Source of the DNA: Candidatus Hemicellulosilyticus sp. P3
Lineage (GTDB): Bacteria > Bacteroidota > Bacteroidia > Bacteroidales > P3
Reading direction: 5' to 3'
Length of the DNA stretch: 64,000 nt
Assembly: GCA_001543385.1 (NCBI GenBank)
Contig: LPNH01000002.1
Location: 163,730 to 227,729, forward strand
Positions 43,222-52,919 of this stretch are shown here, piece after piece (position 1 is the first letter of the stretch; each line of letters opens with the position of its first letter). Position numbers and translations under genes: made by a program. Below the pieces are notes generated by a model, which was not told the DNA's origin, searched no databases, and saw only the letters and a program-made list of their open reading frames with translations.

Positions 43222-44757
43222 TCATCGGCACCGATAACCGATGATTTCCACGCGGCGTTCACGCGCCATCTCCACACTGTATACCGGGTCCGCGCCACGG
43301 GCGGCGGCTGCCGTGCGGCTGCCGTGCGGCTCGGTCACGATGTGCAGCCGGCCGTCGGCGATATATCGTCCCAGCACCCCTCCTCGCCAAAGACGCATCT
43401 GGTTAACCACACAGGCGATACGACGGGCCGAGAGGCTGGCGTTGTAGGTGTCGCTGTGGGGTGTGCTGGCATAGCCGGCCAAGGTCACCGCTACACGGCG
43501 GCCGGCCTCGAGGTCGTCGCGCATCAGCTCCATCAGCTGCTCGAAACGGTCGCAGTTGCGACGAACCTCGTCAAAAAAGAGTTCCACCCTGTGCACCGCC
43601 GCGCTGTCGGCACCGCTGTGCCGTGATGCGGCAAGATAGGTGCCACGCATGAACATGTAGCGGTTGTATGTCTGGAAATAGGTCTCTTCCGTAGTGTCAG
43701 ACCTACCGCCCGGGCCGGGCTCGTCGTTGTGGAAATAAAGTGTGACAGGGTGGGCATGGAGATGGAGGTCTGCGGCGGGAGGCACGCCGGCGGCGTCAGG
43801 GGCGGCGGTCGCCGCAGTGACAGCCGCGACGGGCACTGCGGCGGCACCGGCGGTATCGGGGTCGGCGACGACAACCCACCGATAGAGGTCGTTGCAACAG
43901 GAGCTGTCATGTTCGAAAAAGGAGTCTTCGCGGTTGGAGGCCAGAAAGCCCCAACACCCGCAGTTGGCGCCAACGGTGAAGTAGAGGTCGTTGTAGGTGC
44001 TGTTGAGCGGCGCCGGCAAAAGCTGCGGCAGGCGCCATCCATCGCGGGCACCGGCGGCGCGGTAGATGTCGTAGCCTCCCAGCCCGCCGGCACGGTCGCT
44101 GCTGAAGTAGAGCACCCCCTGCAATGTGTCGTAGAAGGGTGTCAGCTCGTCGGAGGCGCTGTTGACCGGCGTGCCGAGGTTGACGCAACGCCCCACTGCG
44201 TCGTCACGCACCACCGAATACCAGATATCCAGTCCTCCCAGCCCTCCGGCACGGTCCGAGACGAAGTAGAGCAGTGTGCTGCCGTCAGGCTGGTAAGCCA
44301 CGGAGGGTTGGGTGTTGGTGGTGCCGCCGCGGTTCACGTCGCCGCCCAGCCGGCGCGGCCGTTGCCAGCGACCCTGAAGACGCCGCGACACCCAGATGGC
44401 GCACTGTATGGCACCCGTGTCGTCGGATTCGCAACGGGTGAAGAACAGGCGGTCGTGGCGTGCGTCGTAGGCCACGTTGCCTGTATGGGCACGACGGCTG
44501 TTGAGCCCCCAGGCGGAAGGGCGGCTGCGCCCCACCCTACCCTCGGCATCCACCGACGACAGGCGCAGCTGCATCATGTCGCGTGCACCGGTGCCGTGCG
44601 ATGAGAAGAGCAGCAGCGTGTCGTCCAACACCACCGCCCCTGTCTCGCTGCCCGCCGTGTTGACGCCGCCGCCCAGATGAATCACTTCGTAGTGCTGTGC
44701 CGCGGCGGTGAGCAGCGCCAGGCAGTATGTCAAGGTCAGAACAAGTCTCTTTTGCAT
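43222..44757 (-). CDS. PD40-repeat OmpA-family protein
   Basis: The 511-residue protein has a signal peptide (LTLTYCLALLTAAAQ), then PD40 propeller repeats (LLYFVSDRAGGLGGLDIWYS, LYFSSDRAGGLGGYDIYRA), an Ala/Pro-rich linker and a C-terminal OmpA-like peptidoglycan-binding domain (VTLAGYASTPHSDTYNASLSARRI). Such proteins are paired with PorP/SprF proteins in Bacteroidota and linked to type IX secretion or cell-surface motility. The gene follows the PorP-like gene by 4 bases. Confidence 0.82.
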   Translation of the reverse strand: MQKRLVLTLTYCLALLTAAAQHYEVIHLGGGVNTAGSETGAVVLDDTLLLFSSHGTGARDMMQLRLSSVDAEGRVGRSRPSAWGLNSRRAHTGNVAYDARHDRLFFTRCESDDTGAIQCAIWVSRRLQGRWQRPRRLGGDVNRGGTTNTQPSVAYQPDGSTLLYFVSDRAGGLGGLDIWYSVVRDDAVGRCVNLGTPVNSASDELTPFYDTLQGVLYFSSDRAGGLGGYDIYRAAGARDGWRLPQLLPAPLNSTYNDLYFTVGANCGCWGFLASNREDSFFEHDSSCCNDLYRWVVVADPDTAGAAAVPVAAVTAATAAPDAAGVPPAADLHLHAHPVTLYFHNDEPGPGGRSDTTEETYFQTYNRYMFMRGTYLAASRHSGADSAAVHRVELFFDEVRRNCDRFEQLMELMRDDLEAGRRVAVTLAGYASTPHSDTYNASLSARRIACVVNQMRLWRGGVLGRYIADGRLHIVTEPHGSRTAAAARGADPVYSVEMARERRVEIIGYRCR

Positions 44758-44761
44758 GGTT

Positions 44762-45745
44762 TCACATTATCGGACAAGGCAGCGCACGGCGCTGCTGTAC
44801 ACGTTGTTTCACGAAGCGGTATACTACCCCCAGTTCCACGGCGCCGTAGCCCGACGACGCCTCAGCCAGTGCCGAGGTGTTGGCGTCGTAACAGAAGATG
44901 ACCTGCAGCGCATGATATTCCGCCGACACCGACAGCAGGCATGCGTCGCCGTGGCGCACGGCGATGCCGGCCGCCAGGGACAGCCGGCGCGACCCGTCGT
45001 CGCCGTCAGGCCGCCAACGCACGTCGGCGCCGTAGCAAAACTCGCTGTTGCCATGCTGTATCTGCGCCAGCGCCACCGGCGACAGCTCCCAATGTCCGCC
45101 CAGCCGGTAGCCGACACGGGCCGACATCAGGTAGCGTGGTTCCAGGTGAGCGCCGTCGCCTTCGAGTAGCGACAGCGACGGCCTGTTCAGGTTGTGTGCA
45201 GCCACGCCCACGCGCAGCCACCATGATTCGTCCGGATCGCAGGACCATGCGAGGCCACAGCCCACGGTGACATAGCGCAACTCACGCTGCAGCAACTGCT
45301 CCGCATCGTCGAAAAGTGTTGCCCGCGAGGCATCGTAGCCACGCAGGTGGAAACCGGCCTCGGCACCCAGGGCAAGGTGGTGTACGCCGTTCCAGTCCAG
45401 CGCCCGGTTGTAGGACACCATGGCTATTGCCGATGTGGTGCCGTAGTCCAATGTACCTGCCTTGTCGCGGACAAACGCCACGCCGCCGCCCGCCCCGTTA
45501 CGCCGATAGCGGTCGCGCCACAGAAGGGCGTCGGCCGTCAAGGCGAATGTCCGGTAAGGGTGACTTACCGAAGCCCACTGCGTGCGACAGGCGGCGCCTA
45601 CGCGACCTCCGCCGTCGACAAAACCTGCATAGGCGGCATTGAGCAGCACCGGATTGAAGTCCATCTGAGAGAAATGGACATCTTGCGCCGACGCCGCAAC
45701 GGCTGTCAGCACAGCCCACAACCCGATCCACCGCCTACCGCGCAT
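44762..45745 (-). CDS. PorP/SprF-family type IX secretion-associated membrane protein
   Basis: The 327-residue protein has a signal peptide and then the family signature DVHFSQMDFNPVLLNAAYAG, followed by alternating strands of an outer-membrane barrel (GVAFVRDKAG, YGAVELGVVYRF). PorP/SprF proteins are outer-membrane partners of PorE-like OmpA proteins. ATG 45745 overlaps the tsaD stop by 11 bases; a TTG eight codons upstream is less likely. Order tsaD, porP-like, ompA-like suggests one operon. Confidence 0.85.
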   Translation of the reverse strand: MRGRRWIGLWAVLTAVAASAQDVHFSQMDFNPVLLNAAYAGFVDGGGRVGAACRTQWASVSHPYRTFALTADALLWRDRYRRNGAGGGVAFVRDKAGTLDYGTTSAIAMVSYNRALDWNGVHHLALGAEAGFHLRGYDASRATLFDDAEQLLQRELRYVTVGCGLAWSCDPDESWWLRVGVAAHNLNRPSLSLLEGDGAHLEPRYLMSARVGYRLGGHWELSPVALAQIQHGNSEFCYGADVRWRPDGDDGSRRLSLAAGIAVRHGDACLLSVSAEYHALQVIFCYDANTSALAEASSGYGAVELGVVYRFVKQRVQQRRALPCPIM

Positions 45746-46739
45746 AGGGCGGAAGGCTGATGTCGGCAAAGTCGCGCTTCAGGTATTTGAAATAGCCGGC
45801 AATGCCCACCATGGCCGCATTGTCGGTGCAGAAGCTGAAAGGGGGTATGAAGACATCCCACTTGTGCCGGCGGCCCATCTGAATCAGTCCCTCACGAAGC
45901 CGCGAGTTGGCGCTGACGCCGCCTGCTATCGCCACCTGACGCACCCCGGTGTCCAGCATGGCACGTTCCAGTTTTTTGAGCAGGAAATCGACAATGCAAC
46001 GCTGAATTGAAGCGCAGAGGTCTGCCTGGTGATGTTCAATAAACTGCGGGTCTTCACGCAGTCTGTCACGCAGAAAATAGAGAAACGAGGTTTTGACTCC
46101 GCTGAAGCTGTAGTCGTAACCTGCAACCGTCGGCGTGGCGAAATGGAAGGCGTCGTCGCGCCCCTCGCGTGCCAAGCGGTCGATGACCGGCCCGCCGGGA
46201 TAGCCTAGGTCCATGATCTTAGCCGCCTTGTCGATGGCTTCGCCCGCTGCGTCGTCGATGGTCTGACCCAGCACCTCCATGTCAAAATAGTCGCGCAGGA
46301 GCAGAATCTGTGTATGTCCGCCCGACACCAGCAGACAGATGAACGGAAAGGCAGGCACCGCACTGTCGTCGCCGGTTCTGATAAAATGTGACAACACGTG
46401 TGCCTGCAGGTGGTTCACCTCCACCAACGGCACCTGCAACGCCTGTGCGAAACCTTTGGCAAACGACACGCCTACCATCAGCGAGCCCAGCAGACCCGGA
46501 CCGCGTGTGAATGCCACGGCGTCGACAGCGCCCGGCTCCACCGATGCATTGCGCAACGCGGCATCGACAACGGGGATGATGTTCTGCTGATGTGCACGCG
46601 AGGCCAGCTCCGGCACCACGCCGCCATATTGTTCATGAACTTTCTGCGAAGCGATCTCGTTCGACAGGATGCGGTCGTCGTGCAGCACCGCTGCCGAAGT
46701 GTCGTCACACGAGGATTCGATGGCAAGAATAATAGACAT
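45735..46739 (-). CDS. tsaD: tRNA N6-adenosine threonylcarbamoyltransferase
   Basis: The 334-residue Kae1/YgjD protein transfers threonylcarbamoyl to A37 of ANN-decoding tRNAs. The start SIILAIESSCDDTSAAV, GGVVPELASRAHQ and the metal-binding HLQAH are diagnostic; PFICLLVSGGHTQI and GGVSANSRLR are also present. ATG 46739 is chosen because the -7 element lies at 46754-46747, inside the longer TTG-started frame. Confidence 0.97.
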   Translation of the reverse strand: MSIILAIESSCDDTSAAVLHDDRILSNEIASQKVHEQYGGVVPELASRAHQQNIIPVVDAALRNASVEPGAVDAVAFTRGPGLLGSLMVGVSFAKGFAQALQVPLVEVNHLQAHVLSHFIRTGDDSAVPAFPFICLLVSGGHTQILLLRDYFDMEVLGQTIDDAAGEAIDKAAKIMDLGYPGGPVIDRLAREGRDDAFHFATPTVAGYDYSFSGVKTSFLYFLRDRLREDPQFIEHHQADLCASIQRCIVDFLLKKLERAMLDTGVRQVAIAGGVSANSRLREGLIQMGRRHKWDVFIPPFSFCTDNAAMVGIAGYFKYLKRDFADISLPPYAR

Positions 46740-46746
46740 ACGACTG

Positions 46747-46754
46747 CAAAGGTA
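46747..46754 (-). promoter_or_regulatory. -7 element of the tsaD operon
   Basis: TACCTTTG on the minus strand lies 7 bases before the ATG, so the mRNA may be nearly leaderless. No TTTG is found at the expected -33 distance. Confidence 0.55.
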
Positions 46755-46818
46755 CAACTTTTTTCCACGCCTATATAATAAATCAGCTATTTAGATGTTA
46801 TATTAACAATACGCTTTT

Positions 46819-49800
46819 GTGAAGAGGATTCTCACAATACTCCGCCATGTTGCAGTAGCGCTGTTTGTGCTGCTCTATGTCGCTGTGGCACTGTGTAACC
46901 TGTCCATTGTACAATCTTGGATGGGCGCCGCCGCCAGCCGCTATTTTTCGCGCGAATGGGGCGGCACGGTGCGCATTGCATCGGTGCATGTCACGCCGCT
47001 GGGCCACGTCAAGCTGCGCGGCATACTGCTTGTCAGCCCCACCTCCGACACCATTTTTGACGGAGAGTCCATCTACTGTCATTTCGACCGCTTCCCCGTC
47101 GACGGCGAGGGACTCTCGTTCAGCCGGGTGCGCATCAGCAACGCCTCGTACCACATGGCCGTCGACAGCAACGGCATCAATCTCAAATATATTTTTAACT
47201 ATTTCGCCCATCCCGAGCGCCCGGAGGACACGACCCCGAGCGGACCTTTTGTGGTGCATGTCCGACGGCTTATCCTCAACAACATCCATTACAAGCAGGA
47301 TCTGCGTCAACAAGGCCACGGGTATGACTACGGCGTCAACATCCCGCACATGGATTTCACCCGCATCGACGGTAATTTCAAGGATATCCGCGTAGAGGGC
47401 TACAATGTCGACTGCCGCATTGTCCGCCTGGCGGCCGAAGAGCGCTCCGGGTTCTGCCTGCGCGACCTCTCGGCCGACGTCAAGGTCTCGGGCACCACCA
47501 TCGCCGCCCACAATATGGAGCTCGCCACCGACAACACCCACTTGCGGTGCGACGCGGTGCTCAACTATAACGGGTGGGAGTCTTTCTCCCACAATGGCAT
47601 CTTCGACAGTGTTCTGTTTTCGCTGCTGCTCAACGACGGCTCTGTGGTCGGGCTGAAGGATGCCGCCTATTGGGCGCCCGGACTGTGGGGCCTCGACGAG
47701 ACAGTGCTTGTCGCAGGATCGGTCAACGGGCCGTTGTCGCTGCTGAAAATCGACAGTCTGAAGCTGGCCTTTGGCCAACACACGCGAATTGACTTCGACG
47801 GCGTCATCGACGGCCTGCCGCATATCAACCGGACTGCATTCAACCTCAATATCCAGCCCTCGCTCGTCGACCCGGCTGACCTCGCGGCATTCCACCAACC
47901 CCGGCATCCGTTCTTCCGGCTGCCGGCCACGCTGCATCAATTGGGCCTCACAAGTGTCGAGGCAACGTTGCGCGGATCTCTGCAGCATGGGAACGCCGAC
48001 ATCGGTCTGCGCAGCGATGCAGGCGACTTGACTGTCCATGCCGATGTCGCCTACGACAAGATGCCGCGCGACCTGCGTTACAGCGCCCTGCTCCAATCCG
48101 ACCGCCTGCACCTCGCACGTCTCGTCAGGAACAGCCCTGTATCCACCACCGGAGTGAACATCAAAGTGCATGGCTACGGGACAAACCTCGACGACCTGAA
48201 AGCCGACGCCGATGTTGAGCTCGACAACACAATCATACACGGACATGCCGTCGCACCGCTCCATGCCGCACTTCGGCTCGACCGCCGCCAATTCGCCCTG
48301 CAAGGCCACCTTGACGACACCCTGGCCGCACTCCGGATCGACGGCAAAGGCAGACTCGACGGCGACAGCACGGCTTATGATGTCCGTCTCAACCTGCGCC
48401 ACTGCCACCTCTCGGAGCTGCTCGGCAAGGATGACAGCACCCGCGCCGTGACCTTTTCGACAAATGCCGATATCTCTCTGCAGGGCACCCAAATCAATAC
48501 GCTGCGCGGCGATATTTCCCTGTATGACAATATGCTGCGCATTGGCAACCGCCAAAGCCCCGTTGACGACATACGGCTGAGTCTTGACGAGGACAGGCTC
48601 CACAAGACGATGCACCTGCAGAGTGGCATAGCCAGCCTCGACCTTGACGGCTACCTGGACTATAATCATCTGCCCTTGATTTGGCAACAGTTCCGGCATC
48701 GCTTCTTGCCGACCGACATTGCCAGCGCCGCGCTGACATCGGCCGACAGCGCCGCACTGGCCACCACCGCCTTTGACATCAACCTGCGGTGGAACGACCC
48801 GCACCGACAGCTCATGCTTTTGCTGCCAGACCTCCACGTCGCCTCCGGCAGCCGACTCCATGTCAACTACAATTTCACCGAGTCGATGAAGCTCGTGGCG
48901 CAGTCCGACTCCGTCCGATACGGGAACCTGCTGCTGCGCGACATCGTCGTCACCGGCAACCCTGTCGGTGAGAGCTACGGTTCGACCTGCCGCGTGGACC
49001 GTATGGATATGAGCGGCCTTCCGCTTTTCTGGGATCTGCAGTTGTATGCCAGCGCCAACCCGACGCTCAGCCGGCTGCGAATCACCTGGGACGACGATGC
49101 AAACAATGTTCGGGACCAGGGCAACATCGCCCTGCTCGTCCACCATGCCGACAGCCGGCATCGTCTGCAGCTCACCGACCCCACGTTCTATTTGCGCGGC
49201 ACGCGCTGGGATATCGTCTGCGACGACATCATGCTGGCGAAACAGACTTTGCTGATACCCCGTCTCGATGTGCGTAGCGCCACAGGCGCCATCAGCGCCA
49301 CCGCCAGCGTCAGCCCTGACAGCGCTGTCGCCACCGCCACTTTCGAGCATATTGCCATCGACCTGCTCGACAGCCTGCTGCTCGCAGACAAGAACCTGCG
49401 GCTTGAGGGCACCATCGACGGCCAACTCCGCGCCCAACGCGCCGCACAAAATGCGTCGCCCTATCTGCTTGCCGACCTCAGTGTCGACGAATGCGCCGTC
49501 AACGGTCAACCGCTCGGCACTGTCAACATCCGTTCCGCCCTCGACATTGAGCGGCAACGGCTCAGTCTCGGCGCCACCTCCACCCTCCACCGCGAGTCCG
49601 GCACACTGCATCCTGTGGCCGCGCACGGCTACATAACCCTTGACGACAACCCGCAGATCGACCTGTCTGTCCATCTCGACAACTTTGCTTTGGCCACCGT
49701 GGCACCACTGCTGAGCAGCTTCGCCTCGCGCGTCGACGGCACTGTCTCGAGCAACATACAAATAGGCGGAGCCCTGTCGCAGCCACGTGTCGAGGGAGTC

Positions 49801-51249
49801 GCCCACATACACGACGGGCTGCTGCAAGTCGACTACACCGGTGTGACCTATAGTTGCGATGACAGCGTCAGTCTCGCCAACGGCCGCATCTTCGTCAACA
49901 ACTTCCATATCCGCGACCAGCAGGGCAATGTGCTTGTCGCCAACGGCGGCATCGATTACAGCGAGGCCGGCAACCTGCGTATCGGCCTTGACGTAAAGTC
50001 CGACCGCATCCTTGTGCTCAACACCGGCGCACGCGGCAGCAACCCCTACGGGAGCCTTGTCGCAGCCGTCGCCGGCACCGTCAGCGGCACTGCCGGCAAC
50101 CTCACCATTGACGCCTCGGCCAAGACTCGTGCAGGCAGCGAGATAACCATCCCAGTCGACAACAAGCTCAGCTCCGCCGAACATGATTACATCCACTTTG
50201 TCACGCCGAACCGCAGTGTAGAACACAAAGACGTCGACCCGTCGACTGTGGCGGTCGCGGCGACCACACCCGCCATCAACCTCACCCTCTCCATCACTCC
50301 CGACCTCATGCTCCATGTGCCCGTGGACCTCGGACAGATCGGCGCCGGCATCAGCGCCGCCGGAACCGGCAACCTGAAACTGCACACCGGCGCCGGACGC
50401 AAACTCAACCTCGTGGGCAATTACGAGTTCAGTTCCGGCACACTGGACCTCTCCATGCTCTCCCTCATCGACAAGAGTTTTGCCATCGAGCCCGGCAGCA
50501 GCCTGTTGTTTCCCGGCGAAATAAGCAATATTCGTTTCGACATCAGCGCCGTCTACGCGCTGCGTGCCAGCATCGCCTCGCTCACAGGAAACGAGACCGA
50601 AAGCAGCCAGCGCAACATTCCGGTACAAAGCATCATCAATCTGGCCGGCAACCTGCAGGAGCCTGCCATCACTTTCGACATCCGGCTTCCCAATGTCGAC
50701 GCCGCGACATCGGAAGAAGTATTCGCCTACATTGACCGCAGTGACCAACGCGACATGCTGAACCAGACTGTCTCGCTGCTCGTCATGGGGCAGTTTTACA
50801 GCAATGCGAACGAGAGCCATATCAGTTCCGCCACCTCCACCAGTGGCTACGGTGTGATGGCCAAGTCGGCCGCGGCGATCGTGACGCAAATGGTGAAGGT
50901 GGTCGACATTGATTTTGGCTACACCGCCGCCACCGACCTCACCACCGAGCAGTTCGACATCGACATCAGCAAATCGTGGGATCGTTTCTATTTCGAGTCA
51001 ACACTGGGCTACGGCGGCGAGTCACGCAACCTCAGCAACAGCGCCGACGCACACGCCATGAGCAACCTTGTCGGCGATATACTGGTCGGCTATCGGATTA
51101 ACCCGCGGCTCCATTTCTTTGTGTTCAACCGCACCAACACCAACGATTACACCCGAATCGAACTGCCCTACAAACAAGGCGTCGGCCTCAAATACACACG
51201 CGATTTCAACCGCTGGAGCGACCTTTTCCACAGACAACGCCAACAATAA
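46819..51249 (+). CDS. TamB/AsmA-like translocation and assembly protein
   Basis: The 1476-residue protein starts with an N-terminal signal anchor (ILRHVAVALFVLLYVAVAL) and continues as a very long repetitive beta-rich region, ending in a DUF490/TamB C-terminal domain (GNLQEPAITFDIRLPNVDA, MLNQTVSLLVMGQFY). Such proteins bridge inner and outer membranes and are tied to phospholipid transport and outer-membrane protein assembly. The start is GTG. Its stop is 7 bases before the LytTR gene. Confidence 0.87.
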   Translation: MKRILTILRHVAVALFVLLYVAVALCNLSIVQSWMGAAASRYFSREWGGTVRIASVHVTPLGHVKLRGILLVSPTSDTIFDGESIYCHFDRFPVDGEGLSFSRVRISNASYHMAVDSNGINLKYIFNYFAHPERPEDTTPSGPFVVHVRRLILNNIHYKQDLRQQGHGYDYGVNIPHMDFTRIDGNFKDIRVEGYNVDCRIVRLAAEERSGFCLRDLSADVKVSGTTIAAHNMELATDNTHLRCDAVLNYNGWESFSHNGIFDSVLFSLLLNDGSVVGLKDAAYWAPGLWGLDETVLVAGSVNGPLSLLKIDSLKLAFGQHTRIDFDGVIDGLPHINRTAFNLNIQPSLVDPADLAAFHQPRHPFFRLPATLHQLGLTSVEATLRGSLQHGNADIGLRSDAGDLTVHADVAYDKMPRDLRYSALLQSDRLHLARLVRNSPVSTTGVNIKVHGYGTNLDDLKADADVELDNTIIHGHAVAPLHAALRLDRRQFALQGHLDDTLAALRIDGKGRLDGDSTAYDVRLNLRHCHLSELLGKDDSTRAVTFSTNADISLQGTQINTLRGDISLYDNMLRIGNRQSPVDDIRLSLDEDRLHKTMHLQSGIASLDLDGYLDYNHLPLIWQQFRHRFLPTDIASAALTSADSAALATTAFDINLRWNDPHRQLMLLLPDLHVASGSRLHVNYNFTESMKLVAQSDSVRYGNLLLRDIVVTGNPVGESYGSTCRVDRMDMSGLPLFWDLQLYASANPTLSRLRITWDDDANNVRDQGNIALLVHHADSRHRLQLTDPTFYLRGTRWDIVCDDIMLAKQTLLIPRLDVRSATGAISATASVSPDSAVATATFEHIAIDLLDSLLLADKNLRLEGTIDGQLRAQRAAQNASPYLLADLSVDECAVNGQPLGTVNIRSALDIERQRLSLGATSTLHRESGTLHPVAAHGYITLDDNPQIDLSVHLDNFALATVAPLLSSFASRVDGTVSSNIQIGGALSQPRVEGVAHIHDGLLQVDYTGVTYSCDDSVSLANGRIFVNNFHIRDQQGNVLVANGGIDYSEAGNLRIGLDVKSDRILVLNTGARGSNPYGSLVAAVAGTVSGTAGNLTIDASAKTRAGSEITIPVDNKLSSAEHDYIHFVTPNRSVEHKDVDPSTVAVAATTPAINLTLSITPDLMLHVPVDLGQIGAGISAAGTGNLKLHTGAGRKLNLVGNYEFSSGTLDLSMLSLIDKSFAIEPGSSLLFPGEISNIRFDISAVYALRASIASLTGNETESSQRNIPVQSIINLAGNLQEPAITFDIRLPNVDAATSEEVFAYIDRSDQRDMLNQTVSLLVMGQFYSNANESHISSATSTSGYGVMAKSAAAIVTQMVKVVDIDFGYTAATDLTTEQFDIDISKSWDRFYFESTLGYGGESRNLSNSADAHAMSNLVGDILVGYRINPRLHFFVFNRTNTNDYTRIELPYKQGVGLKYTRDFNRWSDLFHRQRQQ

Positions 51250-51256
51250 CACCGCC

Positions 51257-52105
51257 ATGCAGAAAATACCGCCCGCTTGTTACCGTGTACGAAGCAATAT
51301 CATCTTCACCATCGCCGTAGCGCTTTTCTTCCTGCTCTTTGCAGTCCTCTATGTTCCTACGTTCGGCTTCGAGGCGTCCACGCTCGCACGCTGGAGCGGC
51401 CACAGCGACTTCTGTATTGCCATCCTCTCCGCCATAGTCCTTGTCGCCGTCGCGCTGTCTCGCCTGCTGATGGTCGTCCTCACCCGGCGGCATCACCTCA
51501 ACGAACGCGAATATTTTGCCTGGCAGCTCTGTGAACTGGTCGTCGTATGCCTCTTCGCCGACCTATTCCTGGCGCTGTATTTCCACCAATCATATTTTCT
51601 CATGCTGCCGCGCACCCTCGCTATCGGGGCTGCCGTCGCCGTCTACCCCTACGCCGTCTACTGGCTCGTCCTCGAATATCAGGATCGCGCCCGGCGCCTG
51701 GCCGACGCCGACGCCACCGTCCAGCGGCTTCGCCAAGGCCTTGACAACGCAGCCTCGGCAAGTATCAACTTCCCCGACGAAAACGGCAATATCAAACTCG
51801 CTGTCCGCGCAGACCGTGTCATCGCCATCGAGTCCGCCGGCAACTATGTCACCATTCTCTATGAAGACGACGAGTCGCTTGCACGTTTTGCGCTGCGCAA
51901 CACCCTCAAGTTCATCGACACGCTCTGCGAAGGCACCTCCCTGGCTCGTTGTCACCGCTCGTTTTTTGTCAATATCGATAAAATCCGACTGCTGCGCAAA
52001 GATCCCTCCGGACTTTACGCCGAAATCAACGTCGCCGGCGTTGCTGACATCCCAGTTTCTAAAACCTATGCCAGCGCCATCATGCAACGTTTTTCTGAAA
52101 AATAG
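51257..52105 (+). CDS. Membrane-anchored LytTR-family regulator
   Basis: The 282-residue protein has four predicted membrane segments in the first 145 residues (NIIFTIAVALFFLLFAVLY; FCIAILSAIVLVAVALSRLL; ELVVVCLFADLFLALYF; FLMLPRTLAIGAAVAVYPY), a short coiled coil and a C-terminal LytTR DNA-binding domain (VIAIESAGNYVTILYED, LARCHRSFFVNIDKIRLL). There is no receiver domain, so it probably senses a membrane signal directly. It lies between tamB-like and ispE genes with 5-7 base gaps. Confidence 0.87.
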   Translation: MQKIPPACYRVRSNIIFTIAVALFFLLFAVLYVPTFGFEASTLARWSGHSDFCIAILSAIVLVAVALSRLLMVVLTRRHHLNEREYFAWQLCELVVVCLFADLFLALYFHQSYFLMLPRTLAIGAAVAVYPYAVYWLVLEYQDRARRLADADATVQRLRQGLDNAASASINFPDENGNIKLAVRADRVIAIESAGNYVTILYEDDESLARFALRNTLKFIDTLCEGTSLARCHRSFFVNIDKIRLLRKDPSGLYAEINVAGVADIPVSKTYASAIMQRFSEK

Positions 52106-52110
52106 CCCCC

Positions 52111-52896
52111 ATGCGCTCTTACCCCAACTGCAAGATCAACCTCGGGTTGCAAATCCTGTCACGTCGCCCCGACGGCTATCACGACATTGCCACTGTCATG
52201 TTGCCGGTGTCCGGGCTCCACGACACCCTCGATATCGACCTCTTGCCCACCGGCGATCCCGGGCAGCCCCGTTTCGAGATTTCCGGAACGGCTGTCGACT
52301 GCGACGACGATCAGAACACGTGCCTCCGGGCTTATCATCTGATGCGCACCGTTTTTCCGGGACGTGTCAGTGCCGTGAGCATCCGGCTCCACAAGGCAAT
52401 ACCCCATGGCGCCGGCTTGGGCGGAGGCAGCAGCGACGCCGCTTTCACGCTGCGGATGCTCAACGTTGTCTTCGGCCTCCAACTCGATGACGACGCGCTC
52501 TGCCAACTCGCCCTTCGCATCGGTGCCGACTGTCCTTTCTTCATCCGCAACCGGCCGGCCTATGTCACCGGCATCGGCGACCGCATCGAGCAGGTCGACT
52601 TTGACCTGCAGCGGCTCGGGTTGCGCGTCGAGGTTGTCAAACCCGATGTCAGCGTCAGCACCCGCGAGGCTTATGCCGGCACCACTCCCCGCCCCGCCAT
52701 TGTCGATTTGCGCGATGCGTTGCGCCAGCCTGTCGACCGCTGGAGAGACCTTATTGTCAACGATTTTGAGACAAGCGTCATGGCACAGCACCCCTCTATT
52801 GCTCAGCTCAAGCAGGACTTCTACGCCCGCGGCGCCCGCTACGCCTCGATGTCCGGCAGCGGCAGCGCCGTCTTCGGGCTTTTCGACATAGCATAA
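52111..52896 (+). CDS. ispE: 4-diphosphocytidyl-2-C-methyl-D-erythritol kinase
   Basis: The 261-residue GHMP kinase phosphorylates CDP-ME in the non-mevalonate isoprenoid pathway. Motif 1 CKINLGLQIL, motif 2 PHGAGLGGGSSDAA near residues 97-110 and motif 3 MSGSGSAVFGLF are all present. It begins 5 bases after the LytTR gene. Confidence 0.96.
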   Translation: MRSYPNCKINLGLQILSRRPDGYHDIATVMLPVSGLHDTLDIDLLPTGDPGQPRFEISGTAVDCDDDQNTCLRAYHLMRTVFPGRVSAVSIRLHKAIPHGAGLGGGSSDAAFTLRMLNVVFGLQLDDDALCQLALRIGADCPFFIRNRPAYVTGIGDRIEQVDFDLQRLGLRVEVVKPDVSVSTREAYAGTTPRPAIVDLRDALRQPVDRWRDLIVNDFETSVMAQHPSIAQLKQDFYARGARYASMSGSGSAVFGLFDIA

Positions 52897-52919
52897 CTAA
52901 AGATAAAAAATTTAAAATC

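Noticed and set aside
46798..50889. Very long open frame on the minus strand (over 1300 codons)
   Set aside because: It is fully antisense to the TamB-like gene, has no recognisable domain and arises from the GC-rich codon pattern of that gene.
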